The translations under genes were made by a program, and so were the position numbers. A stretch of DNA of 64,000 bases. It comes from Anastatus disparis (lineage: Eukaryota > Arthropoda > Insecta > Hymenoptera > Eupelmidae). Below the pieces are notes generated by a model. That model made no database searches. It worked only from the letters and a program-made list of their open reading frames with translations, and was not told the origin of the DNA. Shown here piece by piece: positions 13,117 through 23,484 of the stretch. Numbering within the stretch: position 1 is the stretch's first letter; each line of letters starts with the position of its first letter. The stretch lies in the NCBI GenBank assembly GCA_017163975.1, contig JAFFSR010000242.1, forward strand, positions 3,683,001 to 3,747,000, given 5' to 3'.

Positions 13117-13549
13117 AGAGTAAGAGACTCCGCGTTGCAAAAATATAAAAATATCAGTAAACTAAATACTACAACGGAAATAGCTTATAACAAAAAATGG
13201 TCTGAACTTCACATTGGCGAATGGTGTCTCTTTAGAAGATTAAATAGAAAAAAATGCTATCTTGGACATGTACTTAATTTTGGATATTTAAAAGCGGCAA
13301 ACAAATAAAAGTTTGGAATACTCAGCTTCCTATGCATGTGTCAAGAATAACACTAAAGATATAGGAGTTTTATGTCATTGGTATGAACCAGACAATAAAA
13401 CTAAAAACTTCTCGTTAGTCCCCATGGAAAAGCATGGATACATAAATATTGAAAATTATGTATCGACTATATCAACATCTACAACAACTGAAAGTGGGAT
13501 TGTAGTTAATGATGAGCTGTATAAAAAAATAAAGAATTTTTTTGAATAA
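13117..13549 (+). pseudogene. Frameshifted transposon-borne ORF remnant, unknown family
   Basis: Two open frames abut inside the transposon. The first runs to a stop at 13306-13308. The second, shifted by one base, is open from before 13292 and ends at 13549. The texture is protein-like, unlike the homopolymeric frames elsewhere. The first part has GEWCLFRR near 13216-13239 followed by GHVLNFGYLK before the break; the second has GVLCHWYEP and HGYINIENYVSTI. These Trp/Cys/Gly/Tyr-rich short motifs suggest a folded domain. TTACAG at 13111-13116 is a plausible splice acceptor in phase with the first frame, so the coding exon may begin at 13117; the upstream frame from 13009 would then be intron. 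There is no DDE/D triad, zinc finger or helicase motif, so this is not a recognisable transposase core. I do not recognise the family. The break lies between about 13292 and 13308. Confidence 0.6.
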
Positions 13550-13713
13550 ATAAATGTAAAATTTAGTTATTCTTAATTGAATTTTTTAAAATATAGGTAT
13601 TATTTTAATTTTTATATGATTAAATAATGACGATTTAGGGATTATAATTTAAAGTAAGCTTGACCTTCATAAATATTAATTTTAATTATCTTGGAATGAT
13701 TTCGGAATTATTT

Positions 13714-13900
13714 GAAATCATAAAAAATTTGCTTGAAATCATTTGAAATCATAGAAAATTTGCTTGAAATCATTTGAAATCATTTGAAATCACTGCCTAC
13801 CATAGGCTGTTTTGAAAATGTTTGAAATTACAAGTATAAAAATATATTTCTGAAATCATTTTGAAATCGTTTGAAATCATTTTAAAATCATTTGAAATCA
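13714..13900 (+). repeat. Right subterminal GAAATCA array
   Basis: I count nine exact GAAATCA words on the + strand (about 13714, 13735, 13745, 13765, 13775, 13785, 13852, 13873, 13894), plus near matches GAAATCG, AAAATCA and GAAATCT. A longer unit containing AAATTTGCTTGAAATCATT is repeated at about 13727 and 13757. A small perfect palindrome, GCCTA-CCA-TAGGC (13795-13807), splits the array. The words have the same orientation as in the left array, although the TIRs are inverted. Confidence 0.8.
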
Positions 13901-13935
13901 TATGAAATCTGTAATCATTTTGACACTTTTTTTTA

Positions 13936-13951
13936 AGTGAATAGCCCCTCG
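13936..13951 (-). repeat. Right terminal inverted repeat
   Basis: AGTGAATAGCCCCTCG, the perfect reverse complement of 12458-12473. It is preceded by a T-run (about 13928-13934). Confidence 0.9.
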
Positions 13952-13959
13952 GAAAGAGT
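13952..13959. repeat. Right target-site duplication
   Basis: Second copy of GAAAGAGT, directly outside the right TIR; identical to the left copy. Confidence 0.9.
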
Positions 13960-15480
13960 AAATACCATAATTCAAAAAAATATTCATTTATTTATTATAC
14001 ATTTGGATAATATGAAAGAATTAAAAATAATCATAGAGAATAAACGTAATTCTTCGAGTTCATTGCGACATTGTGCAATAAAAAAAAAAGTGGTGAATCG
14101 AAAATCTTGTCCAGCTAGTATTTTTTTAAATTCTCAAATACTCGCTCAGCAGGGCAATTCCAGTAACACAGACTTTATACGAGTATTGCACTATAGAAGT
14201 CTCTTTATAGTTTTGTTGTATTATAAGAAATGATATTACATAGCGAATCAACGCACGTACGCACACTGCGAACGACAAAGACGACAGCGACGGCAAAGAC
14301 GGAGAAGAAGAAGGAAAAGAAGAAGACAACGAGTATAGGACGAAGTAGACACTCGACACGTTCTAAGGTCCCGTACACTTCCCGCGATAGCGACGCGACC
14401 TGGCCAATTAAGGATCTACTTTATAAGCTTCTTTTTCTCTCTCTCTCTCACTTTGTTTCTTTTTCTTTCTATTCCATAGCTTTAAATGCAATGCAATGAT
14501 GTATACCTGCACTTGTGTAGTACGTATATACACAGAAATACTTGTAACATCGTTGCGCTCGTCATAGATAAGAAGTACTGTTCTTTGGGCGAAAGAGAAA
14601 TTTACGTTACGGATTATGTGTATATATGTTAAAGGATATGTTATGGAATTGCATGTGCATAGAAAGGTACTTTTAACAGAGAGAAAGATTAAAACTTTTC
14701 TAGGTTGACAGTGCGAAAGTGGATTATATGGGAATGGAGAAAAAAATTTAATGTTTATGTTTATACATTTGCATAAAAAAGAACGATACCAATAAAACGT
14801 GTTTATTTGTTTTATCGTCGTGAAATAGATTCATAAAACATCAAATGTGTGGTTCTCTATCAAAGAATTGATAAATAATGAATCAATATCAAGAAGTTAA
14901 TAAAAAAATTCTGAAATATAAATTTTTTGTAAAAATCCCTTGAGGATGAATAAAGAAACAATCGGCGGTATCGCAATCTTCTATCCCATAATAATTACTG
15001 GTATTTTTCTATCTGCTGTGTATGGATGTACGATGATGGATATACCCATAATAGCCTCTGCTTCATCCATTGCGAATGATTCAGTAAAGGTTGATTGCTA
15101 CTGCAGAAAATAATATTTCAGTATTACAAAATAATGTACGCACGTTATTCTGATAAATCTAATTAGAAAATCTAATGAACATTTTTCATTTTCATTTAAT
15201 ATTTCAGTCAATTAATTCTTTTATCCAATGATGCTTAATTAAGTAAATCATATGACATTGAATATTTATAAAATTTCGTTTTGAGTAGTTAACTTAAAAA
15301 TTTGGTCTCAAATAATTTTAAAAATATTTTCTCAAAACATAAAAGAAAAGTTTATAGAAAATAAAATCTTGAAGATAAAACTATTCCCAGTAGCAGTTTT
15401 CTGTAATTTCTAAGGTAAAAATAAAAGCATCGATTGCTAGTGAAACTTCACGCTTGCGAATCTAAATTTCGATTACACAC
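13960..15480. other. Non-coding stretch with a purine-rich island
   Basis: A GC-richer purine-rich island lies at about 14240-14400 (GAACGACAAAGACGACAGCGACGGC-type DNA, then GAAGAAGAAGG). Its predicted peptide is Thr/Lys/Arg-rich low complexity and not a recognised protein. The rest is AT-rich. Confidence 0.55.
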
Positions 15481-16100
15481 GCGTTTACTTCTTCTCCTTA
15501 AAATTTTTTTTTTCTCCGGTAACACGTCTTCTTTCTTACTATATACCGCATTCCTGAAGCTCGCGTTTCCCTGCAATATATCGCATCAAAGCCCATAAAG
15601 CGTTGTAGCGAAAATATTTTTCCTTTCTCGCAACGTTTCTTTCTTTCCATCTCGCTCTTTCGCTCTCTCACGTATAAAGTTAACTATTGCAGCCAAGAGG
15701 ATATGGGAACTTGTGTGTTGGAAAGGCTCTGTAGGGAAGATTTCATCGGGTTTGAACCTCGCGAAACGGCTTGTATATGTATACGTATATATGTACACTA
15801 AAGGAACGCGGCTAACCTCGAGAAAGAACGAGAGAGAAAAAGAGATGTTGAAGAGAGCGAAAAACCACCGACGTAGGATCGAGCGGAAAGATGAGGATAG
15901 GTAGAAAAAGAAGAAATAAAAAGAAGAGAGAACGTGAGCCATACGCTCGTGACCTCAAGAAGAACTTGTCGAGGGACCGGTCTGGCTTGAATCCAACTTT
16001 AAGAGACGACGACTATAACGAACGACAACGAAGGAAATAAGAAAGAAACGAAGATGACGAAGTAAAGAAGAAGAAGAAGAAGAAAACGGAGAACACGGTA
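15481..16100. other. Pyrimidine-to-purine switching island
   Basis: The left part (15485-15670) is C/T-rich with TTTCTTTCTTTCC and CGCTCTTTCGCTCTCTC. The right part (15815-16086) is G/A-rich with GAGAGAGAAAAAGAGA and a perfect (AAG)6 at 16065-16082. Overlapping frames of 118 codons (minus) and 63 codons (plus) are compositional artefacts. The GAGA- and CpG-rich makeup would suit a cis-regulatory element or promoter, but no defining motif set was found. Confidence 0.4.
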
Positions 16101-19100
16101 CAAACAGCGGAGCTTTTATAACGTTCACTTCTTATATTCTTCCTTTGCCTGTCGGTCAAAGGAATTCTTTTTATTTTTATTTGTTATTTCTTCACTTTAA
16201 TCTTTTTCAAGCTTTTACTTTTTACTTCGTTATATCTTGCTTTTTTTTTCTTATCCAATTAATTTAGCCTTTTGCTATTCTTTCGTATTTATTATTATTT
16301 ATTTTCGATTAGGAAGATTAGAAGCACCGCTTCATTCTCCTCTCGTGTCGAGGTAATAATTTTCTTGTCCAACAAATGAATTACAAGCGTGGAGCTAGGC
16401 TGCTGTTGCAAAATGATTATTTCATTGAATGAACTTGACTTTGATTTAATGAATGACTTAGCTGCCTAGCTATTGTTAAGCGTTTCTTTCTTTTTTTTTT
16501 TGGAAAAAAGTATAATTATGGACACTTTGTGTTAAAGGGTTAAAGTAAAGTTAAAGCAATGATTTGTAGAAGTTGTTGCGAGGAAAAAAGGAAGGTGTGA
16601 AAGATTGATTTTCGCCGAAATTTATAATTTTACGGAGAATGTACATATAATTTAATGCTTGTTTTCTTTAATTATCAAAGGAAGTAAAAATTTTTTTGTT
16701 ATTTTATAAAATGAAAATTTTATTTGGAAAACAATGAAAATTACTAGATTTCTTAACAACACTTAAAAATTGAGAGTTAAGTATACTCACCTATCTGAAT
16801 GATTATGTTTTTTTGCTGACAATAAATTTAAAAAAATTATTAAGATGATTTACATCATGAAAATATTAATTAACCACTAACAAAAAGCTCAATAGTCACG
16901 CGATCTTCAATTGTAGCCATAGGATAGTTGACAATTAAATTATTATTATAGCAAATTTAATAACTAAACGGTCATATACTTAATCAAAATTACTTTAATG
17001 TATTGCGATATATGTATTTAATTGTATTATTAATTTTGTTCACTATTGATCATGTACTGCACTGATGAATATAAAATATTTATATACAATATCATTCTCG
17101 TTCCATTAGTCTACAAAGCCACGTTTTATAAATTTAATGTCAACTCACAATATTAATATTTAAGCTGATAGACATATTTATTTTTCTTTATTTTTAATTT
17201 TATCAAACAAATATCCTTGATCCAGCTTGTTTTCAAACAGGATAAACTTCTTTGAACATTTAAAATATCTTAACATTCAATATCACAATAATTCTCTACA
17301 TGATTTTATGCTTAAGCAATGCCAGAACTATCAACCTCGCCGTCAATTTATATTTCGATTAAAACCAAAACAGTTTTAATTAATGAGCGCAACATAATTT
17401 CTAATTAAATTATTACAGATTATTTCTCCTTAGCTTTAATTATCTTAACAGCAAAATTTCCTATTATACTATTAATCATTTAATAATGAAGAATAAATAC
17501 GTTATGATAATTCAACCAAGACGAAAGAGAAAAAAAGGTAGAAAAATGCGAAATAATGATAAAAAGAAATAATACATCTCATTGCACATCTTGATATAAA
17601 AGCATATCGGTATAGAATCGAGCATAAACAGCCCAGCACAAGTATGGGCTTAAAGTCGATACCGTATCTAACAAAATTACGCTAGAGCAGCAATATTATA
17701 GCCTCATTATTCGTTGGCTTGTTACGTATATGTTATGTTCAAAAGTATATACATGAAAAAAGGAAGAGGGAAAAACGGGCGCCTTACATTTCTGTGAAAA
17801 TTTTCTGCCAATGTATATGTAGTATAGAAATATCTATATCTATATATATACGGGCATAGAACGGAAGCGGCTTTTATATTACACGTAAAAGCGCAACGGC
17901 GCGTAAGGTTATACGATGATGTGAGTATATATGAATATATAAAGCGCATATGAGCATCAGCGAGAAACGGACGCGGAAAGAGAGGAAGGGAGGATAACGA
18001 TAAACTTCTATTCGTTACATATTAATAATATTTTTCCTCTTTTTCTTTCATTTCTTTCAGTTACATTAAATTATGCTTAAGAATATAATTACGTCCAAAA
18101 TAGTTGTAAAGGGCTTGAATGGTCAAATGATTTATTAAAAAAACTCAAACCTCATTAGTAAAATTTTGTTTTAAATAAAATCATATAAATGTTTAATTTT
18201 TTAATTATAAATTTAGTTACCCTAACGTATTTAAACTGAAATAAAAAATAAATTAGGAATAATCGAAAGAAATAAAATAAAGTTGGTAATTCCCTTAGCA
18301 ATAAAAAATAAAAACTCGTAAAATTACGGTGCAAATAATCCATCCATATAAAGGTCTTAAAGTACATTATCCTTCCTAACCTTGAACTCGGTTAATGAAT
18401 CAATCATGGCATAAGAACTGAGAGGAAAAATTCTCTTCCCAACGTTTATAACAACAAGCCAACACACACGTGAAGTAAAATTGCTATATGTATGTATGTA
18501 TATATTCTCATGATAATACGGGTTTTGCATTGCGTTACACGCACATATAAAGCAAAAGAAAAAAAAAAAAAAAACAAGGCATTAACTATAAATTGCTGCG
18601 TGTGTGCAACTACCTCCCTTTAGGTTGAGCGGTAACATAGGAACGCTGTTATCCCGCTTTTACTGTAACTTCTTCACCTTCTATTTTTCTTCTCTCTCTC
18701 GTTCTTCTTTTTTTTATATCTTTTTCTTATGTTTTCTCTAGCGGAGAAGAGAGCAGGTTGCACTCGTGTATATACATGTATATACTATGAGCAAAGGATT
18801 ATTACGATGCGCGAGAAGAGCCAAAGCTTTTAAAAAGCCGTAAACGATATGAAAACTCGCGCAACGTGCTCGCGAGAAATGTTCCACACGTTTTTCTGTT
18901 TATTTCATTTCTATTTTTTTTTCATTCTTTTTATTTATTTATTTTTTGAGTTATGGTGCGTTTTCTTGAATTACTACTTGATGCGAAGGATATAAGAGGA
19001 TGAAATGTGCAGAAAGAATTCTTTTTTCTTTTTTTTTAACAAGAATACAGAAAAATTTAGTGCTCTGCTACATTTTATGGAGATAAAATAGATTTCGTGG

Positions 19101-20400
19101 GAATGAGTGATAAAAATTTTTCCCTTATGATTTATCCTTTCAGATTTAGTTCAAAACAAAATAATTTAACATGTCTACTAGATAATTAAAGTTTTAAAAA
19201 ATTCATACAAAACAAGTAGAAATTATTTTTTTTAAATACTATTAATAATTAACAATAAAATTTAGAATTTAAATTATAAATAATATTTGTAATTAATGTC
19301 AAAAAGAAAGAATATTTTTTGTGCAAGTATTCGCGTGCAAAATAATTTTGTCATTATGTCTTTTTGCAGTCGCATGAAGGTGTGACTTCGCGACAAAAGT
19401 GCATAAAATTTACAGAACAACCATACTGCAAGTTAACAGTTTCGATTTGTTTTCATTGTATATATTTGCAATTCGATTTGTAAGAGCTCGCTAGTTAAAA
19501 AATAAACCAGTGATATATTTATGGCTGCACTTTTTTTTTCCATTCAGTGCTGATGGAGATTTTATGTATTCAAGTATTTTTACTCAAATAATTTAAGATA
19601 AATTTTTAAATTTTTAAATAATATACCACTCAAGGGAGTTGTATCGTAAAGATATTTGATGATTCGAAGTCTATAAAATTTTTTAAAGAATATATTAGTA
19701 TTTATGGTTTTACAGCTTTGATATTATAGAGAAGCACAAAGTCTTATAATGAATGACATTTTTGATCATAAAATATTTAAGTGTATTGGTTTCTTAATAG
19801 AAAATTATTTAAGAATTCATAATTAATTTTTCAATTATCTGTTCATCTAAAAGTATTAAAAAAATAAATTACTAAAAAAATCTAATGTTTCTGCTAAAGT
19901 GCAGTATGGGTTAAATATATCTATGTATAGCAAAATCATCGGTTTGACGTTTACGATTCAATTCTTTTTATCAAAATGTATACGTGACAATTTTATAACA
20001 TGTTAGCATCATTTAAATCTTAATTATAGCAAAAAATGTAATTCCAAAATTACATTTTATAAATTTAATTACCATGAAAATAATTAAAATTAATTAAAGT
20101 CTCTGTAATTAACATTGAAAATTCCAACAATTAATTGCATTTCGACTTTAAAATATACCAACATGCAAATAAGTTTTCTTATTGAAAAAAAGAAAAGTTC
20201 TTTTCTTATCCATTAGCATGATACATGGCAACCCTTTGGCCATTAATTCGAAAAAAAATCAAATAAAAGGAAAAATAAAAATAAAAAAAGTTTAGTAAAA
20301 CCACCCCCGCGCGTGTGTACATTTAATTAAAGGTTTAATCCTTTTAGCAAATCGTCATTGGCGAATTAATTTTACTCTCTTCTATAAATTAACAACAACA
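16101..20400. other. AT-rich non-coding stretch
   Basis: No protein-like frame. Notable items are an A16 run at 18559-18574, a pyrimidine-rich block at 18670-18730 and a GC-richer patch at 18780-18880 (CGCGAGAAG, CGCGCAACGTGCTCGCGAG). The rest is homopolymer-rich AT sequence. Confidence 0.6.
18768..18785. repeat. 18-bp perfect palindrome
   Basis: GTATATACATGTATATAC is its own reverse complement. It is built from alternating pyrimidine-purine steps, so it may be a slipped microsatellite rather than a protein-binding site. Confidence 0.7.
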
Positions 20401-20900
20401 ACTACTTTCAGAGAGTGAAATAAAAAAAAAAAAGAGAGAGAAAATGAGAGATAGAGAAAGAAAGAGAATTAAAGAGATAGAGAGGAAGTCGCACAAGGTA
20501 CATTTAAATAGTCGCTTCCCATGACCGTTCGCTTGAGCGCACTTCTTCTCTCCATTACCTTAGACTTGAGTATAGTAAAGGGCCATTCTCACGCGAACGA
20601 ATGAGTTTTCTTACTTTGTCTATTTTATACTTTTTTTTTCTCGTCCTCTCTTCTTTTCCTTCCTTTTTTATCTTGTATAGTCTTCCTTTTTTTTAGAAGT
20701 TACGCGTCGCATCTTGATTATCCGGCTTTTTGGAATTTATTATTCGGCGGAGCCTTAGCCTTCACGCTTAGCCGATTGTGGCGTAATATGGGAAAAGCTT
20801 CTTCTTCTTACTCGTTTTCTTTCTCTTGCACCTTTTCTTCTTTCAGCTTTTGATGAGTGTATTCGTTACGTGTGTGAGCGCGAGGAAAATGTATAATTAC
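20401..20900. other. Purine-to-pyrimidine switching island
   Basis: A purine-rich block at 20415-20490 (GAGAGAGAAAATGAGAGAT-like) is followed by a pyrimidine-rich block at 20540-20690 and a GC-richer segment at 20700-20890 (CGGCGGAGCCTTAGCC, GTGTGAGCGCGAGG). This has the opposite polarity to the 15.5 kb and 59 kb islands. No gene is called. Confidence 0.4.
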
Positions 20901-23273
20901 CCTGGCTTTTTAGCATATATGCGCTTGGGGATAAAGTTCGTTGAGAATTTTTCATGTGATTTGATTGTTTACAAATATTTCTTTTAATTATCTTATTATT
21001 AATTTTTATGTTAATATCCAAGTAAAATCGTGTAATTAGATAATTTTAATGAAATTATCAAATTTTATACGTATGCTTTGATTGTTTGATTACAATTTTA
21101 ACTTTTCTATTTGATGGATGGCCATACATAAATTATGAAATTACTTAAAATAATAATAATAAGAAAATTTAAGAAAATACTTTAGAATAAGAAAGAATAC
21201 ATAATAATAAAATTTTTGAAAAAAATATATTTTAATTAAAAACTAGAATTTTATCAGAACTTATTATACAGATTTATGCAAATAAATTCATGATTATTCA
21301 CTGCTAAATAAAGCAATAATACTTGAAAATTAAAGAATTTTAAAAATATTTAAAAAATTTTTATCTCTGTAGGAAGAAAAAAAAATGACTAATAAAAAAA
21401 AAATAACCATTAGTCTACAAAAACTATTTCTTCCCATAACTCTATTTTTAATGCATTTTTCATCGAGGCATCGACCTAGTAAAGCTTAGTTTTATTACAT
21501 ATAACGTCACAAGGAAACGCGCGCAGTAGCTTATAATACAAGAACATTGAACAGTCAAAGCTTTTTCGTGTTGGCATGTGCATGCAGACGATAACGGGTA
21601 TATGAACACACACATATAGATATCTGTATAAAAGTTGCAAAAAAAAGAGTAAAAAAAAAAATAAGCGGGTACCTGCATCGTCCCATTATATAGATTCAAC
21701 ATTCTTGTTTTCACTGTCGTTGTATTGTATAAAGGTATTAAGAACGAACGATTTGAACGAACGTATATATACACACAAATCCAAGAGTGAAGCATATCTT
21801 TATAAATTGAGAGATTCAAAAAATGCATTTCCCTTTTACGGGCTGCACCGTTCGTTTGTAGCCCCATACATATTTCTCGCTTTTAAATTCTTATGAGATT
21901 TTATATATTCAGGGCTTGAAAAATATTCGAGATATGTGCTAAAAAAATCTGAATCGCGACATAAATTTCTGTTATTTGTTTTTTTTCGTTAAATTATTAA
22001 AATAATTCTAAAATATTATTAAAAATTTTTATGAAATATTATTGAAAAAATGGATTAATTTATCTTACTTTTAGCAAGCGCTGCAATGATAAATGGAATT
22101 CGAGATTTTGATGGATTCTCACTTTTTCAATGTTGCTGAGTCAGAAAAATGACGTTTCTTAAAAATACGTGTGTTCATACTTGTGTGTGAATAAATTTTG
22201 TGTAGATTATATCCTTTGAATAAGAAATGATTTTGTACTTTTATTTAATATTTGATTATTTAGACAATTTTAAAATAAGCATTAAAAAAATTTTAGTGTT
22301 TTAATATCAAACAAATAGAATATTTATTTTTAAAATAATTTTTAAAAAATCAATTTTTTTCATCAAAATTAATAGAAATTTTACTTATTTAATCCCTTGA
22401 AAATATCATCAATTAATTAAAAAAAAAAAAAAAATAAAAAATCTATTTATACATACACAAATGATGAAAAACAAAGTAATTTTGATATTTTTCTGAAACA
22501 TAAAACTGTTATTCAGCGAAGACAGAAATACACGAAATACCTTTAAGCAAGAAATATCCTCTCTCTTTTTCCTTTTGACTTTGAGTTCATCTTTTCGCTG
22601 TTGCAAGTTGTGCGTGTTCCAGGCGTGGCATCGCTGCTTTACTTTCTTTGCAGTGCCGTTAAATACCTTGGCCGTATAATACGCCTTTCCAAGCTCCCTC
22701 TTCTTCTTCTTCTTCTTCTTGCATTCTCTTGCGTTGATCAACGCGAATTACTCTGCGAATGAGAATCCAGATATATTCTTGGCTCAACTTAACTGAGGTT
22801 AGGGTACATAGTTATATATCTTTTTTTTATTTTTATACTGGGTTTATAGACTGGGTGAATTTGGCCAATTTGATGCTGCAAAATTTAAACGAAAAAAGTT
22901 TATATTACTGATCAATTCAATATTAAAAAATAAAATCATTAAACTGTAATTTAAAAAATAACTTTATAAATTTTTTTTTAATTACAAAAACTATTCGAAA
23001 AATTTTGCTTGGATCAATTATATCTTCGGTGTTTCTAAGGAGTAATATTATTTCGGGATACCCCAGTAATTGCTGAATTTAAATTCTGAACTCAAGTTAT
23101 TTTAAATAAAGATTTTAAAATATTTTAAAAATTCTCTACAGTTCAATCTTTTAAAAAATAACTTCTCTTATGGTTATTAGTTCTACTCTAATATCTTTTT
23201 TTTTAAATATCTGTATTACGTAACCTTGCTTTATAGGTTCAAAAATACGATTCATTAAAAACAATCCTATACT
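20901..23273. other. AT-rich non-coding stretch
   Basis: Contains an A16 run at 22419-22434 and a (CTT)7 run at 22700-22720. A 135-codon open frame on the minus strand (21460-21867) has no recognisable domain and looks like a chance frame. Nothing else identifiable. Confidence 0.55.
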
Positions 23274-23484
23274 AATTTTTTTTTTTAATTTTATTTAACG
23301 TTGCTGTATTTATACCATCATTACGATGCTAATTAGCGACGGAGGTCGTTTCAGTGTGTTTGTAAAAAAAGCACATTTAATGTACAGTGGTGCTTGTATC
23401 AATCGGCCGCCGAGAGCGGGATTCGAACTCGAGTCCTCGAGATTATGAATCCATCGCTCTACCGACTAAGACACTTTAGACCTC
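23274..23484 (-). mobile_element. tRNA-derived SINE, full-length copy (minus strand)
   Basis: Read on the minus strand this matches the copy at 57055-57258: a tRNA-like head (23407-23484 reversed) with B box GAGTTCGAATCCCG, then the shared body ACAAGCACCACTGTA, TCCGTCGCTAATTAGCAT and AACGTTAAAT, and an A-rich tail that appears here as the T-run at about 23276-23286. By eye the two are roughly four-fifths identical, with small indels. The anticodon-like loop reads TTCATAA rather than TTCGTAA. The A-box region is more diverged (GTCTTAGTCGGTAGAGC). Confidence 0.85.

Larger units (their letters stand above)
12458..13951 (+). mobile_element. DNA transposon with 16-bp TIRs and 8-bp target duplication
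   Basis: Both ends carry the same 16 bases in inverted orientation: CGAGGGGCTATTCACT at 12458-12473 and its reverse complement at 13936-13951. The 8-base word GAAAGAGT lies directly outside each end (12450-12457 and 13952-13959). This is the expected footprint of cut-and-paste insertion with an 8-bp target-site duplication. Inside the ends are arrays of GAAATCA-type words (12478-12656 and 13714-13900). Between them is an AT-rich interior with one decayed coding stretch at 13117-13549. An 8-bp duplication is known for hAT, P, Merlin (8-9) and Zisupton/KDZ-type elements. The terminal sequence does not let me choose among them. At 1494 bp with a broken reading frame it is probably non-autonomous. 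The perfect TIRs and duplication suggest a fairly recent insertion. Very sure it is a transposon; unsure of its superfamily. Strand follows the coding remnant. Confidence 0.9.

Noticed and set aside
12481..13900. CRISPR-like or satellite array from the repeated GAAATCA words
   Set aside because: Spacing is irregular, the words are short and partly degenerate, and they sit inside transposon ends; not a CRISPR or satellite.
15586..15942. 118-codon minus-strand and overlapping 63-codon plus-strand frames
   Set aside because: Both are explained by the purine/pyrimidine skew of the island.
20226..20240. Second copy of a TGGCAACCCT word also seen near 7691
   Set aside because: Only ten bases are shared and the flanks do not match, so it is likely chance.
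21460..21867. 135-codon minus-strand open frame
   Set aside because: No recognisable motif, no splice or start context, and stop-poor local composition; treated as chance.
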